From assembly GCA_943787575.1 (NCBI GenBank), contig CALSMY010000002.1:119255-183254 (forward strand): 64,000 nucleotides of DNA, read 5' to 3'. The DNA is from an uncultured Opitutales bacterium. GTDB lineage: Bacteria; Verrucomicrobiota; Verrucomicrobiia; Opitutales; Seribacteraceae. The notes under the pieces were generated by a model. It was not told the origin of the DNA and ran no database searches. It saw only the letters and a program-made list of their open reading frames with translations. Below are positions 36,423-47,208 of the stretch, in pieces (the first letter of the stretch is position 1; every line of letters starts with the position of its first letter). The translations under genes were made by a program, and so were the position numbers.

Positions 36423-37856
36423 TTATACCGGAAGGTTAGGGCTTCCGGTGATGACTTCAAGCATGGCTTGTAACTTCCAATCTGTCTCATCCTTCTCCTG
36501 CTCAGGAATTGATCCTTCAACAATTCCCGCTCCAGCATATAGGGTGAGAGAATCTTGGAGTATGCGTCCACACCGTATGGGCACAATGAATTCAGACCTT
36601 CCGCGAGCATCCATCCATCCTGCAACCCCGGAATACCAGCCCCTGGGGCTGCCTTCAATTTCAGCCAACTTGGCAAGAGCAGGCGGTCGGGGTGACCCTC
36701 CCATCGCAGGAGTAGGGTGTAGGGCTTCGAGAACTTCAAAAGGATGGAGTCCATCAGGAATGATGCCTTCTACTGGAGTGCGGACATGTTGGAGATTAGT
36801 CAGTCGGAGGAGGCGGGGGAGGCCCTGTTTTAAATGGGTCGTACCAACTGAGGAAAGACGGCGACGGATGCTGTCTATGACAAGCTGGTGTTCAAGGACC
36901 TCTTTCTCCCGGGCAAGCAAGGTTTCTCCCCAGTGAGCATCTTTCCCTGCTGATGGACCGCGTGGAGCCGATCCAGCCAAGGCTTCGGTTTTAAGGGAAT
37001 TCCCTCGAAGACGGACTAAGGTTTCGGGACTAGCTCCGACCCAAACTCCTTGATCGGGTGCGGAAAGAGAAAAGGTGTGGCAGTCAGGGAAGCGGTCACG
37101 TAGGGCATGGACGATAGAGAAGGGAGAGAGCTTGGAAGTAAGTTCAAAAGTTAATTGTCGAGCGAGGACGATTTTGGAAACCTTCCCCGATTTAATTTCT
37201 TTAAGTGCTTGGCTTACACCCTCGAGGTAATTGAAATTTTCTTTGGAAGCTCCAAGAGTAGTACGATTTGCAACTGGCTGTTGGAATTGATCGAATTTTA
37301 ATCCGACCATTGCATCTAATCGTTGGCTTAATTGTTTTTGGAGTAGTTGAGGATCCGAATGGGGGTGGATTTCTGTGTTTAGGACTACAAAGTGTTTTCC
37401 ACCCTGGTTCACGACCTGCCAGCCAGGGAGAAATACTTGGAGGGAAGGAAGTCCAGAAGGATTTTGGCCCGCCTCAAAAGAAGCGTTTAAAAAAAGTGTG
37501 GGACCCGTTCCCGCTATGGGTGCATCTCCAGCACGTTCCACAGTCGATAAAAGAGAATCCGCCCACTTTTTGGCATGTTGAAAACGGTCATTCCCATGAA
37601 ACTCCTCACGAGCAATATAATCTCCACAGGCAATGGAAAATTCATCTGTTGATTTCTCAAAATAAGCGTGGGGAGAGTTTGGTTGGTTGAGAGATTCGAG
37701 CAGGGCTAAGGGGTCGGAAAACGAAGTTTTGTATGAAATCGATGAAAATACAGACCGATTGATGCTGCGTGCCTTAAGAACCAAGCTATTTAAATAAGGA
37801 CTTAGATCATCTGTCTGAGTACAATGTGATGGTCCCTTCTGTGAGAGTGCGATCAT
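36423..37856 (-). CDS. menF: Isochorismate synthase
   Basis: MenF converts chorismate to isochorismate for menaquinone. 477 residues of the chorismate-binding family (MenF, EntC, TrpE). Signatures in the C-terminal half are KIVLARQLTFEL, TFSLSAPDQGVWVGASPETL, KTEALAGSAPRG, HPTPAMGGSP and YSGVAGWMDARGRSEFIVPI. The N-terminal about 150 residues are divergent. It overlaps yidD by four bases and abuts menD. Isochorismate rather than salicylate production is inferred from the menD neighbour. Confidence 0.93.
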   Translation of the reverse strand: MIALSQKGPSHCTQTDDLSPYLNSLVLKARSINRSVFSSISYKTSFSDPLALLESLNQPNSPHAYFEKSTDEFSIACGDYIAREEFHGNDRFQHAKKWADSLLSTVERAGDAPIAGTGPTLFLNASFEAGQNPSGLPSLQVFLPGWQVVNQGGKHFVVLNTEIHPHSDPQLLQKQLSQRLDAMVGLKFDQFQQPVANRTTLGASKENFNYLEGVSQALKEIKSGKVSKIVLARQLTFELTSKLSPFSIVHALRDRFPDCHTFSLSAPDQGVWVGASPETLVRLRGNSLKTEALAGSAPRGPSAGKDAHWGETLLAREKEVLEHQLVIDSIRRRLSSVGTTHLKQGLPRLLRLTNLQHVRTPVEGIIPDGLHPFEVLEALHPTPAMGGSPRPPALAKLAEIEGSPRGWYSGVAGWMDARGRSEFIVPIRCGRILQDSLTLYAGAGIVEGSIPEQEKDETDWKLQAMLEVITGSPNLPV

Positions 37857-38200
37857 GAACGCGGTAGGCTTTCCTCCGTAGATTCTGGAAATACAGGATC
37901 GTACCCGCCAGGATGCGAAGGGTTACACCGAAAAATTCTTGTAAGAGAGCGAAAAACTGCCAGATGCAAGGGGAGGGAACGAAAGCACTCGAGCGCATAT
38001 TCAGAACAAGTGGGATGAAAACGGCAGCGTGCGTAGGGACCTAATAGTAGCTGTTTTACAGGAGAAAAGAATCGATAAATGTGTATGACCATCAAAAAGG
38101 GCAGGGTGATACATCGCTTAATGATTGATGATTGGAACGAGATGCCCATTGAATTTTTTCTATCGATTAATTGCCGGTCGGACAAATTTCTCATGCCCAT
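37853..38200 (-). CDS. yidD: Membrane protein insertion efficiency factor YidD
   Basis: A small YidD/Haemolysin-alpha-type protein that helps YidC insert membrane proteins. The core is IHIYRFFSPVKQLLLGPYARCR with HPTCSEYALECF and NPSHPGGYDPV, which are the family's cysteine and proline motifs. The start could be 38200 (115 residues) or Met at 38149, which fits the family length of about 80-100 better. Its usual neighbours rnpA, rpmH and yidC are missing; here it sits between thrS and menF. Confidence 0.92.
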   Translation of the reverse strand: MGMRNLSDRQLIDRKNSMGISFQSSIIKRCITLPFLMVIHIYRFFSPVKQLLLGPYARCRFHPTCSEYALECFRSLPLHLAVFRSLTRIFRCNPSHPGGYDPVFPESTEESLPRS

Positions 38201-38212
38201 AATAAACAGTGG

Positions 38213-40057
38213 TTAATGGGTGGCCGGGCGCGATTTTGGAAGAGACTTAGAGCTAATCTCTGAGGTGATCAAGCTTACGACTTCATCCATTATCAGCGGG
38301 CCATCAAGATCAGGATTGCTTCGTGAGCGCAACGATACCTTGCCTTCTTCAGCCTCTCTTTTGCCCAATATTAACATATGGGGAATCTTGTCTGTTTCCG
38401 CCTTGCGGATTTTTGCACCCAATTTTGCGGATTGGCCATCTATACTTGTTCTGACTCCCTTGGCTTTAAGTTTTTCGAGGCAGGATTCGGCGTAAGGGAT
38501 GAGATCGTCATTCATTGGAAGAAGACGAACCTGTTCCGGTGCGAGCCAAGTTGGGAAATTTCCACCAAAATGTTCAATTAATACACCGCAAAATCGTTCC
38601 ATTGATCCAAATGGAGCTCGATGGATCATAACAGGGCGATGATTTTGATTGTCTTTGCCCACATAGGAAAGATCGAATCGCTCGGGCAAATTGTAGTCCA
38701 CCTGAACGGTGCCAAGTTGCCATTCCCGCCCAATGACATCTTTGACCACGAAATCGATCTTAGGTCCGTAAAAAGCTGCCTCTCCAAGCTCTTCTTCATA
38801 ATCCACACCCAAAGTCTTGACTGCTTGTCGAAGCGCGGTTTCCGCCTTGTCCCATGCTTCGGGGGCACCGACATACTTGTCTGATTCGGGATCCCTCAGG
38901 CTTACCCGCACCCGGTAGTCATTCATTCCGAGGGTGGAAAATACCAGTTTTACCAGGCTTAAACAGCCTTGGACTTCATCCTGTAATTGATCCTCTCGAA
39001 TAAATAAATGAGCGTCATCCTGAGTGAATCCACGCACACGAGTCATTCCATTTAATTCTCCAGATTGTTCCCACCGGTATACTGTGCCAAATTCTGCCAG
39101 ACGTACGGGTAAATCGCGATATGAATGCTGTTCCGATTTGAAGATACGAATGTGCATCGGACAATTCATCGGCTTGAGCAGGTACCCGTCAATTTCTCCT
39201 TTTTCCAACTTATTGGAGAGCTCTGAACAGGTACATCCCTCCTCGGCTAATTCTTCGAGGCATTCACGATGTATAATTGGAGGGTATTGAGAATCCTGAT
39301 AGTAGGGAAAGTGACCGGATGTTCGGTAGAGGTCGAGTTTGCCAATATGTGGAGTGTAGACTTGGGAGTATCCTTGCTGATTGAGTTGCTCGGTTATAAA
39401 ACCCTCTAATTCCTGACGAATAATCGCACCGTTTGGTTTCCATAGAACCAGGCCTTGCCCGACTTGTTCGTCGATATGAAAAAGGCCAAGGTCTTTGCCC
39501 ACCACTCGGTGATCCCGGAGTTTGGCTTCTTCGAGGCGTTGAAGGTACTGGGAAAGTTCATCTTTGCTGGCAAAGGCAGTACCGTAAATTCTTTGAAGTT
39601 GTTTTTGAGAAGAGTCCCCCCGGTGGTAAGAACCGGCAATATTTAGCAATTTGAAAGCCTTGATTTTTTTGGTGTAAGAAACATGGCTGCCCGCACAAAG
39701 ATCAAGGAATTCACCATTGCGGTAAAATGAAATGGTTTCGCCGGCGGGTATGTCATCCAGTCGCCCTAACTTGTAGGTGGACTGGCCCATTTCTTTAATC
39801 ATGGAAACCGCTTCCTCGCGGCTTACTTCCAACCGTTCAAAGCGTTGGTTTTCCTTGATTACCTTTTTCATCTCATCCTCGATCTCCAGAAGGATTTCGG
39901 GAGTAAACGGGACCTCAGAGTCAAAGTCGTAATAAAAGCCGGAGTCAGTGGGCGGTCCGATATCCAACTGGGTATCGGGGTACAACCGAAGTACCGCAGT
40001 GGCAAGTACGTGAGCGGCGGAATGGCGGATTTCCTCGACGGGAGACATTTCCTTCAT
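38213..40057 (-). CDS. thrS: Threonyl-tRNA synthetase without TGS domain
   Basis: ThrRS charges tRNA-Thr. 614 residues. The editing domain begins at once with HSAAHV (residues 12-17) and has LCAGSHV, so the N-terminal TGS domain of E. coli ThrS is absent. Class II motifs are in RTSGHFPYYQ, LLKPMNCPMHI (zinc Cys), FGTVYRWEQSGEL (motif 2) and HRAPFGSMERF (motif 3); the anticodon domain is C-terminal. An insert of about 28 residues with CLEELAEEGCTCSEL lies between motif 1 and MNCPMH. It heads a minus operon with yidD, menF, menD and mutM. Confidence 0.96.
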   Translation of the reverse strand: MKEMSPVEEIRHSAAHVLATAVLRLYPDTQLDIGPPTDSGFYYDFDSEVPFTPEILLEIEDEMKKVIKENQRFERLEVSREEAVSMIKEMGQSTYKLGRLDDIPAGETISFYRNGEFLDLCAGSHVSYTKKIKAFKLLNIAGSYHRGDSSQKQLQRIYGTAFASKDELSQYLQRLEEAKLRDHRVVGKDLGLFHIDEQVGQGLVLWKPNGAIIRQELEGFITEQLNQQGYSQVYTPHIGKLDLYRTSGHFPYYQDSQYPPIIHRECLEELAEEGCTCSELSNKLEKGEIDGYLLKPMNCPMHIRIFKSEQHSYRDLPVRLAEFGTVYRWEQSGELNGMTRVRGFTQDDAHLFIREDQLQDEVQGCLSLVKLVFSTLGMNDYRVRVSLRDPESDKYVGAPEAWDKAETALRQAVKTLGVDYEEELGEAAFYGPKIDFVVKDVIGREWQLGTVQVDYNLPERFDLSYVGKDNQNHRPVMIHRAPFGSMERFCGVLIEHFGGNFPTWLAPEQVRLLPMNDDLIPYAESCLEKLKAKGVRTSIDGQSAKLGAKIRKAETDKIPHMLILGKREAEEGKVSLRSRSNPDLDGPLIMDEVVSLITSEISSKSLPKSRPATH

Positions 40058-40138
40058 AGCCGAAAATTTATACTTTTTCCTAGGCTGCCCTGCAATGCCA
40101 AAGGGCTAACTCGTATGGATCACTTAAGAGTTTATACT

Positions 40139-43100
40139 TTAAGCGTCAAATCCGAGATTGGGGCGTAACCATTTTACCGCTTTTTCAAAGGTCCACCCTT
40201 TGCGTGTCGCATAGTCCTCCACTTGGTCTCTTCCCAAGCTTCCAACATTAAAATATTTAGCCTCGGGGTGGGAAAAATAGAGACCAGATACAGAGCATCC
40301 GGGATTCATAGCCCGAGATTCGGTAAGTTCCAGGCCGATGTGCTTCTCTACATCTAGAAGATTCCAAATTAAATCCTTTTCAGTGTGATCAGGTTGGCAG
40401 GGATAACCAGCGGCCGGCCGGATTCCCCGATACTTTTCCGCAATTAATTCCTCATTTGTAAGGCCTTCGGTTTTACCAAAACCCCAAAGGTCCCGGACTA
40501 TTTTATGGGCATATTCAGCGGTGGCCTCAGCAAAACGATCCCCCAGAGATTTAATGAGAATAGATGTGTAATCGTCATTATCCACTTTGTATTTTTCGGC
40601 CATTTGATCTACCTCGTCTCCAGCACTAACTGCAAAAGCTCCGAGGTAATCCATGCGCTTCGAATCCTTGGGGGCTACAAAGTCTGAAAGGCAGAATTGT
40701 GATTGATTGGGCAAGACTTGTTGTCGACGAACAAACCTGAATGCACCCAAGGATTTTTTCTTGGACAAATCCGTGAACAATTCCACATCATCTTTCAATG
40801 AATGAGCAGGCCATATTCCCACCATTGCCTGGCAGATAAATCTTTTATTCCCGATGATATCTTCCAGTAATTCCTGGGCATGGTCATATAATTTCCGTGC
40901 TTCTTCACCGGTATTTTTTTTGTCGAAGATTTGAGGATAAGTACCTTTCAATTCCCAAGCCCAGAAAAAGGGAGACCAGTCAAAAAACTCTAAAACCTCT
41001 TCCAAACTCGGGGTCAGGTGGTGAGTGCCTAGATTATCTGCCAAGGGTTCGGAGATTTCCTGTTTTTCCCAGTCAAAAGACAATCCTTTGGCACGAGCTT
41101 CATCCAGTTTAAGAAGCGGACGTTCGCCCTGGGCTTCATGCTGTTCCCGAATTCGGGTCTGTTCAGTCTCTAATGCTTCGATATAAGCCTTTGACTTTTT
41201 AGGGTGTAAAACATCATTGCATACATTCACGACCAGGGATGCGTCGGGAACTTGTATAACAGGTGCAGAATAATGCTGAGTAATTTTGATCGCAGTGTGT
41301 GCCCGACTGGTTGTGGCACCTCCAATGAGCAAGGGGATTTTTAATCCCAGCCTTTCCATTTCCTTTGCATTGTGGATCATTTCATCGAGGGATGGAGTAA
41401 TGAGACCACTCAACCCGAGAACATCAGCACCATGCTCAGCAACTGAATCGAGTATCTTGTCGCAGGAAACCATCACCCCTAAATCAATAACATCCCAATT
41501 GTTACAGGCGAGAACCACTCCGACGATATTTTTCCCAATGTCGTGAACATCTCCTTTAACCGTCGCAATAACCATAGTTCCACGCTTTTTGGATTCGGAA
41601 CCATCCTTTTCATCTTCCATGAAGGGCTCGAGGTAAGCTACCGCTTTTTTCATGACCCTCGCGCTTTTAACCACTTGGGGAAGGAACATCTTTCCATCTC
41701 CAAAGAGGTCACCCACTACTTTCATCCCATCCATTAAAGGTCCTTCGATCACTTCCAAAGGGCGCCCCAATTCTTGACGGGCTTCTTCGGCATCTACTTC
41801 TGCATAATCGCCAATCCCTTTGACCAAAGAATAAGTTAATCGTTCTGAAACTGGTTTTTCCCGCCAGGATAGGTCGGGACCTTCGGATTTTCGGTTTTCA
41901 TTTAAATCCTTAATACGCTCGGCATGTTCCAATAATTCCTCTCCCGCACCGGCTGATTGGTTTAATACCACCGCTTCCACACGGGCACGTAATTCCGGTT
42001 CAATTTCGTCATAAACTGCAAGCATGCCTGCATTGACGATCCCCATATCCAATCCAGCTTGGCAACTGTGGTAGAGAAAGCATGCATGCATGGCTTCGCG
42101 AACATGATTGTTTCCACGAAAAGAAAAAGAAACATTACTGATTCCCCCACTGGTGCGGGCATGTGGACAACGTTTTTTAATTTCGCGCAATGCTTCAATG
42201 AAATCGATCCCATACGCATTGTGTTCATCCATTCCTGTAGCCAGCGTGAGAACATTGGGATCAAAGATAATATCCCATGCGGGGAACCCAACTTCATTGA
42301 CCAGGATTTTGTAAGCCCTTTCGCAAATGCGCACCTTTTCATCAAGGGTTGCAGCCTGTCCTTTTTCATCGAAGGCCATTACCACGACCGCAGCACCATA
42401 ACGCATGGCCAAACGGGCGTGTTTTTTAAAGGTGTCTTCACCCTCTTTGAGGCTGATTGAGTTGATGATGCACTTCCCCTGGATGACTTTTAGGCCAGCC
42501 TCAATTACCGACCATTTCGAACTGTCAATCATGATGGGGACCCGGGAAATATCTGGCTCAGAAACAACGAGGTTCAAAAACCTTGTCATGCATTCCTCCC
42601 CGTCAAGCAAGGCAGCGTCAAAATTTACATCTATAATATTTGCTCCATTCTCTACCTGTTGCTTGGCCACTTTGAGGGCGGAATCATAATCCCCAGATTC
42701 GATTAATTTACGAAACTTTGGTGAACCGGTAACATTGGTCCGTTCGCCCACCATGATCAAAGATTTGGATTGTCCCCGAATTTCAAAAGGTTCGAGGCCA
42801 CTAAGGCGCATTGCCGGTTCAATTTTGGCAAGGTTCCGAGGTCCGGCTTCAGCCATTTTTTCGGCTATTGCATGAATGTGATCGGGAGTGGTTCCGCAGC
42901 ATCCACCCGCCATGTTTAAGAGGCCTTCGTCTGCAAAGGTAAAGAGGGAACCAGCAGTGTCGGCCGGTTTTTCATCATAGCCAGTAGGGGCCAACGGATT
43001 GGGCAGTCCTGCATTGGGGTAACAATGTACAAAACAATCTGCGTTTTGAGAAAGTGCTTGGAGGTAGGGGCGCATGGCATCGGCTCCTAAGGCACAATTC

Positions 43101-43852
43101 AGTCCCACCCCCAAGGGCTTTGCATGAGCAATGGAATTCCAGCATGCTTCGGTCGTTTGACCGGATAGAGTACGCCCTGATGCATCGGTTATAGTTATGG
43201 AAAGAATGACGGGTAGCCGTTTCCCGCTTGAATCAAAGAATTGTTCCAAAGCGAAAATGGCTGCTTTTAGGTTGAGTGTGTCAAAGGTTGTTTCCGGCAT
43301 CAATATATCCACCCCGCCTTCAACTAGGGCGACGATCTGAGCGTGATATGCATCCACAAGTTGATCAAAAGTCACATTGCGCAGAGCTGGATCATTTACG
43401 TCTGGTGACAGAGAACCTGTGCGATTGGTTGGTCCAATGGCACCGGCAACAAAGCGTGGACGGGTCGGATCTAATTTCATCGCCTCATCTGCAGCCTCTC
43501 GGGCAAGGCGAGCAGATGCTACATTTAAATCATGCACCACATCTTCTAAGTGGTAGTCTGCCATCGCTATGCTCGTGGCACTAAATGTATTGGTCTCCAC
43601 AAGGTCGCTCCCCGCCGCGAAATAAGACTGATGGATATTTCGAATGACATCGGGGCGGGTCAGGCTGAGTAAATCGTTATTACCCTTTAATTCACTGTCG
43701 TGCTTCTTAAATAATTCTCCCCGGAAATCGACTTCCTCCAATTTCTCCTGCTGAATCATTGTGCCCATTGCTCCATCGAGAATAAGAATGCGTTCGTTGA
43801 GCAAATCTCTGAGGTCTTGCTCTTGGGGACGGGTGCTGGAGAAATCTTTCAT
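40139..43852 (-). CDS. metH: Cobalamin-dependent methionine synthase
   Basis: MetH transfers methyl from methyl-tetrahydrofolate to homocysteine through cobalamin. 1237 residues, full four-module length. The homocysteine domain (1 to about 330) starts [10 protein letters not shown] and has GLNCALGAD and [11 protein letters not shown] zinc cysteines. The folate domain starts [13 protein letters not shown]. The B12 domain has [15 protein letters not shown] with the axial histidine. The activation domain ends with [15 protein letters not shown]. It needs imported or made cobalamin; no B12 genes are here. It stands alone, 81 bases before thrS in the same direction. The start region overlaps an ATCATGAT dyad just upstream. 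Confidence 0.98.
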   Translation of the reverse strand: MKDFSSTRPQEQDLRDLLNERILILDGAMGTMIQQEKLEEVDFRGELFKKHDSELKGNNDLLSLTRPDVIRNIHQSYFAAGSDLVETNTFSATSIAMADYHLEDVVHDLNVASARLAREAADEAMKLDPTRPRFVAGAIGPTNRTGSLSPDVNDPALRNVTFDQLVDAYHAQIVALVEGGVDILMPETTFDTLNLKAAIFALEQFFDSSGKRLPVILSITITDASGRTLSGQTTEACWNSIAHAKPLGVGLNCALGADAMRPYLQALSQNADCFVHCYPNAGLPNPLAPTGYDEKPADTAGSLFTFADEGLLNMAGGCCGTTPDHIHAIAEKMAEAGPRNLAKIEPAMRLSGLEPFEIRGQSKSLIMVGERTNVTGSPKFRKLIESGDYDSALKVAKQQVENGANIIDVNFDAALLDGEECMTRFLNLVVSEPDISRVPIMIDSSKWSVIEAGLKVIQGKCIINSISLKEGEDTFKKHARLAMRYGAAVVVMAFDEKGQAATLDEKVRICERAYKILVNEVGFPAWDIIFDPNVLTLATGMDEHNAYGIDFIEALREIKKRCPHARTSGGISNVSFSFRGNNHVREAMHACFLYHSCQAGLDMGIVNAGMLAVYDEIEPELRARVEAVVLNQSAGAGEELLEHAERIKDLNENRKSEGPDLSWREKPVSERLTYSLVKGIGDYAEVDAEEARQELGRPLEVIEGPLMDGMKVVGDLFGDGKMFLPQVVKSARVMKKAVAYLEPFMEDEKDGSESKKRGTMVIATVKGDVHDIGKNIVGVVLACNNWDVIDLGVMVSCDKILDSVAEHGADVLGLSGLITPSLDEMIHNAKEMERLGLKIPLLIGGATTSRAHTAIKITQHYSAPVIQVPDASLVVNVCNDVLHPKKSKAYIEALETEQTRIREQHEAQGERPLLKLDEARAKGLSFDWEKQEISEPLADNLGTHHLTPSLEEVLEFFDWSPFFWAWELKGTYPQIFDKKNTGEEARKLYDHAQELLEDIIGNKRFICQAMVGIWPAHSLKDDVELFTDLSKKKSLGAFRFVRRQQVLPNQSQFCLSDFVAPKDSKRMDYLGAFAVSAGDEVDQMAEKYKVDNDDYTSILIKSLGDRFAEATAEYAHKIVRDLWGFGKTEGLTNEELIAEKYRGIRPAAGYPCQPDHTEKDLIWNLLDVEKHIGLELTESRAMNPGCSVSGLYFSHPEAKYFNVGSLGRDQVEDYATRKGWTFEKAVKWLRPNLGFDA

Positions 43853-43980
43853 AAACGTATCATCATATCATGATGCGTTGATGCGTTTTGCCAACATTAT
43901 TTCTTCTTCTAACAATTTGAATGATTAGTAGGATTGGTTTTGCCAAGTGGGAAAAAATAGTTCATGGTAATTTTTTGATC

Positions 43981-44058
43981 CGGGACGTAGCGTAGTCTGG
44001 TTAGCGCGCCTGCTTTGGGAGCAGGAGGCCGAGAGTTCGAATCTCTCCGTCCCGACCA
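43981..44058 (+). tRNA. tRNA-Pro (anticodon TGG)
   Basis: Acceptor CGGGACG/CGTCCCG, D arm with TAGTCTGGTTAG, anticodon stem CCTGC/GCAGG around loop TTTGGGA with TGG, T arm GAGAGTTCGAATCTCTC and an encoded CCA. It lies 45 bases before speA on the same strand. Confidence 0.97.
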
Positions 44059-44102
44059 TTTTTCCTTTTTTCTAAACCAACCAGGCTTTTGGCACTTTTT
44101 TA

Positions 44103-45989
44103 ATGGAAAACGATGCATATGGAATTTCCCGATGGGGGGACGGATTAATTGGTGTACTAGCAAACGGGAATGTTTGCTTGCACGATCCTTTAAATACAGA
44201 TGCAAGCCCGGTTGACTTGGCAGAAGTGATCCAAAAACTTGAACGGAGGGGCATTCAAACTCCGGTCCTTCTTCGGGTCTCCAATTTTTTGGAACATCGC
44301 ATTCGGGCAATCAATGAGGGGTTTAGAAAAGCAATCGATCAAGTGGGCTATCAAGGTGATTACCGTGGGGTGTTTCCTATCAAGGTTAATCAGCAGGCAC
44401 ATGTTGTGGAAAGAGTCTCAGAATATGGAGAAGAGTTTTATTTTGGCTTGGAAGTAGGATCAAAGGCAGAATTGCTCATTGCATTATCCCAAAATATTCA
44501 CCCTCAAGGCTTGATTATTTGTAACGGATATAAGGACTCCGAATTTATCCGCCTGGCTCTTCTATCCACCAAACTGGGAATGCATACCGTGATTGTAATG
44601 GAAAGTGTGCGTGAATTGCGGTTGATCATTGAAGTCTCCAAAAAGCTAGGTATTCCACCAACCCTGGGTGTCCGGGTTAAACTGGCCAATGTCGTTAGTG
44701 GCAATTGGGCAGCAACAAGTGGAGACCGTTCGTCATTCGGACTTTCCATTGCCCAAGTTATGGAAGTTGTAGAGACTTTGCGAAACGAAGATCTTCTTGA
44801 TTGTTTGGTTTTGCAACATTCTCACCTGGGGAGCCAGGTTCCTAATATGGTTGAGATCCGCAAGTTCGCACAGGAAGCCAGCCGTTTATTCATCGAGATA
44901 GCCAAGCTCGGAGCAAATCTTAAGTTCCTAGATTTGGGAGGTGGTTTGGGCGTTGATTATACAGGGGAGAATTCATCCAGTGCCAACTCCATAAATTATT
45001 CTTTGGAAGAATACTGTTATAGTTTAGTGGAGACCGTTGGTTTTGAAATGAATGATGCGGGAGTTTCCCATCCTTGTATTGTGACTGAAAGCGGTCGTGC
45101 ATGCGTTGCCCAATCCTCCATGCTAATTTTTAGCGTACTGGAGAGCACCAGTTATGAAAGAGACGAAATTGTTTTAGCGGAAAAAGATGATCATCCTCTT
45201 CTGCGATCATTAATCGAAATCTCTGATGCATTAGACCGTGAAAGCCTCTTGGAATCATTAAACGAAGCGACTTATTACCGAGATGAATTGCGTGCCTTGT
45301 TTCGCAGGGGACGTTTGTCCCTGCCCGTATTGGCACGAGCAGAAAGAGCTCACCAAAAAACCCTCGGTCAAATTCGTAAGATGATGGATAGTCTGGATGA
45401 AATGGAGTGGAGTGATGAACTAAATCTACGGGTCCAAGGAATGGCAGACATTTATCATTGTAACTTTTCCCTTTTTCAAAGTTTACCAGATGTCTGGGCA
45501 ATTGATCAGTTGCATCCAATTATACCTATCACTCGATTGCATGAAAAACCCGACCGCAATGCTGTTCTTTGCGATGTTACTTGTGATAGCGATGGTCGGA
45601 TAGATCGTTTTGTGGTGGCAGACGGAGTGGCGGACTGCCTTCCGCTTCACACCCTGAAAGAGGATGAAGAGTATTACCTGGGTGCATTTTTTGTCGGAGC
45701 CTATCAGGAGACTCTGGGGGACTTACATAATCTTTTTGGTGATACCAATGTTGTCACGATTCGACTTAAAGATTCGGGGGATTTTGAAATTTTAGACGAA
45801 GTCGAGGGCGATACGGTTTCCCAAGTGCTAAGCTATGTCGAGTATGAGCCCAAGCGATTGCTTGAACGGTTTAAGGCTAGAGCAGAGGATGCGGTAAAAG
45901 AACACGGTGCAACTTTGGACGAATTGAAGGAGTTGGTATCCACCTATCGTGAAAGTTTACAAGGATATACATATTACGAATCAGACTGA
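44103..45989 (+). CDS. speA: Biosynthetic arginine decarboxylase
   Basis: SpeA decarboxylates arginine to agmatine with PLP. 628 residues, the normal length. PLP lysine is Lys94 in GVFPIKVNQQ; EVGSKAELLIAL, LDLGGGLGVDY (the phosphate-binding glycine loop) and ESGRACVAQSSML are typical of the alanine-racemase-like fold; the C-terminal CDVTCDSDG holds the catalytic cysteine and aspartate. It is the first step of a four-gene arginine-to-spermidine set. The first coding bases follow a tRNA-Pro gene closely, and the promoter is not obvious. Confidence 0.96.
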   Translation: MENDAYGISRWGDGLIGVLANGNVCLHDPLNTDASPVDLAEVIQKLERRGIQTPVLLRVSNFLEHRIRAINEGFRKAIDQVGYQGDYRGVFPIKVNQQAHVVERVSEYGEEFYFGLEVGSKAELLIALSQNIHPQGLIICNGYKDSEFIRLALLSTKLGMHTVIVMESVRELRLIIEVSKKLGIPPTLGVRVKLANVVSGNWAATSGDRSSFGLSIAQVMEVVETLRNEDLLDCLVLQHSHLGSQVPNMVEIRKFAQEASRLFIEIAKLGANLKFLDLGGGLGVDYTGENSSSANSINYSLEEYCYSLVETVGFEMNDAGVSHPCIVTESGRACVAQSSMLIFSVLESTSYERDEIVLAEKDDHPLLRSLIEISDALDRESLLESLNEATYYRDELRALFRRGRLSLPVLARAERAHQKTLGQIRKMMDSLDEMEWSDELNLRVQGMADIYHCNFSLFQSLPDVWAIDQLHPIIPITRLHEKPDRNAVLCDVTCDSDGRIDRFVVADGVADCLPLHTLKEDEEYYLGAFFVGAYQETLGDLHNLFGDTNVVTIRLKDSGDFEILDEVEGDTVSQVLSYVEYEPKRLLERFKARAEDAVKEHGATLDELKELVSTYRESLQGYTYYESD

Positions 45990-46002
45990 GAAAGAAAAAA
46001 TA

Positions 46003-47208
46003 ATGTCAAAAGTATTAGTTATAGGAGCGGGAGGAGTTGGTTCGGTAGCCGTTCATAAGATGGCTCAATTGCCTGAGGTTTTTTCTTCGATTACCTTGGC
46101 AAGTCGGCGGGAATCTTCATGCCTGGAAATCGCCAAATCTGTTAAGGAAAGATTGGGGGTAGAGATTAATACCGCCGAGGTAGATGCCGATGAAGTCGAT
46201 CAAACAGTTAGGCTTTTAGAGCAGGTGAAACCCGATCTTTTGGTTAACCTCGCTCTGCCTTACCAGGACCTTGCACTAATGGACGCTTGCTTGAAGTCAG
46301 GTGTTCCTTACCTGGATACGGCAAATTATGAACCTCGGGATGAAGCAAAATTTGAATACCGTTGGCAATGGGAATACCAAAGCCGTTTTGAAGAGGCTGG
46401 ATTAATGGCATTGCTTGGGTCCGGTTTTGACCCTGGAGTAACCAATGTGTTTACGGCTTGGTTGCGCAAGCATCACTTTGACCGGGTGGATACACTCGAT
46501 ATTCTAGACTGCAACGGTGGAGATCATGGTCATCCATTTGCGACCAATTTTAATCCTGAAATTAATATCCGTGAAGTGACTGCTCCAGCCCGTCATTGGG
46601 AGCACGGAGACTGGTCCGAAACACCTGCCCTTTTTCAGAAGCAATCTTTTTCTTTTCCAGAAGTAGGTGATCGAAACATGTATTTGATGTATCACGAAGA
46701 ACTCGAGTCTTTGGTTAAACATTTCCCAGAAATTAAAAGAGCAAGGTTTTGGATGACCTTTGGGGATGCTTATTTGCAGCACCTTGAAGTTTTGCAGAAT
46801 GTCGGGCTTACCTCAATTGAGCCGATTTATTATGAGGGGAAGGAAATTATTCCCCTTCAATTTCTCAAGGCCGTGCTTCCTGATCCTGGCGGTTTGGGCA
46901 AGCGCACAAAGGGCAAGACATGCATTGGTAATATCGTGACGGGAGAAAAAAATGGAGTTTCTTCAACCAAGTATTTATTCAATGTTTGCGATCATGAAGA
47001 GTGCTACAAAGAAGTGGGTAGTCAGGCTGTGAGTTACACAACCGGTGTACCCGCAATGATTGGAGCGGCTCTTATGCTCCAGGGCATTTGGAAGGGAAGG
47101 GGGGTTTTCAATATGGAACAACTCGACCCCGATCCATTTATGGATATGTTAAACACCCACGGGTTGCCCTGGAAGCTTCGCAACCTAGACGCTCCACTTG
47201 CTTTCTAA
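46003..47208 (+). CDS. Carboxynorspermidine/carboxyspermidine synthase (dehydrogenase)
   Basis: A 401-residue saccharopine-dehydrogenase-like enzyme. It would reduce the imine of putrescine and aspartate semialdehyde with NADPH to carboxyspermidine. The Rossmann loop VLVIGAGGVGSVAVHKM opens the protein; LLVNLALPYQDLALMDACL, YLDTANYEP and LLGSGFDPGVTNVFTAW are family-specific. ATG 46003 is chosen because the longer frame begins inside speA. It ends in TAATG with the decarboxylase gene, so the two are coupled. Neighbours make the polyamine role much more likely than lysine metabolism. Confidence 0.93.
   Translation: MSKVLVIGAGGVGSVAVHKMAQLPEVFSSITLASRRESSCLEIAKSVKERLGVEINTAEVDADEVDQTVRLLEQVKPDLLVNLALPYQDLALMDACLKSGVPYLDTANYEPRDEAKFEYRWQWEYQSRFEEAGLMALLGSGFDPGVTNVFTAWLRKHHFDRVDTLDILDCNGGDHGHPFATNFNPEINIREVTAPARHWEHGDWSETPALFQKQSFSFPEVGDRNMYLMYHEELESLVKHFPEIKRARFWMTFGDAYLQHLEVLQNVGLTSIEPIYYEGKEIIPLQFLKAVLPDPGGLGKRTKGKTCIGNIVTGEKNGVSSTKYLFNVCDHEECYKEVGSQAVSYTTGVPAMIGAALMLQGIWKGRGVFNMEQLDPDPFMDMLNTHGLPWKLRNLDAPLAF

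Noticed and set aside
36083..36936. Plus-strand frames of over 100 residues inside menD and menF
   Set aside because: Antisense to two conserved enzymes; no ribosome site and no recognisable domain.
43909..44310. Minus-strand frame crossing tRNA-Pro and the speA start
   Set aside because: It runs through the tRNA antisense; no coding signal.
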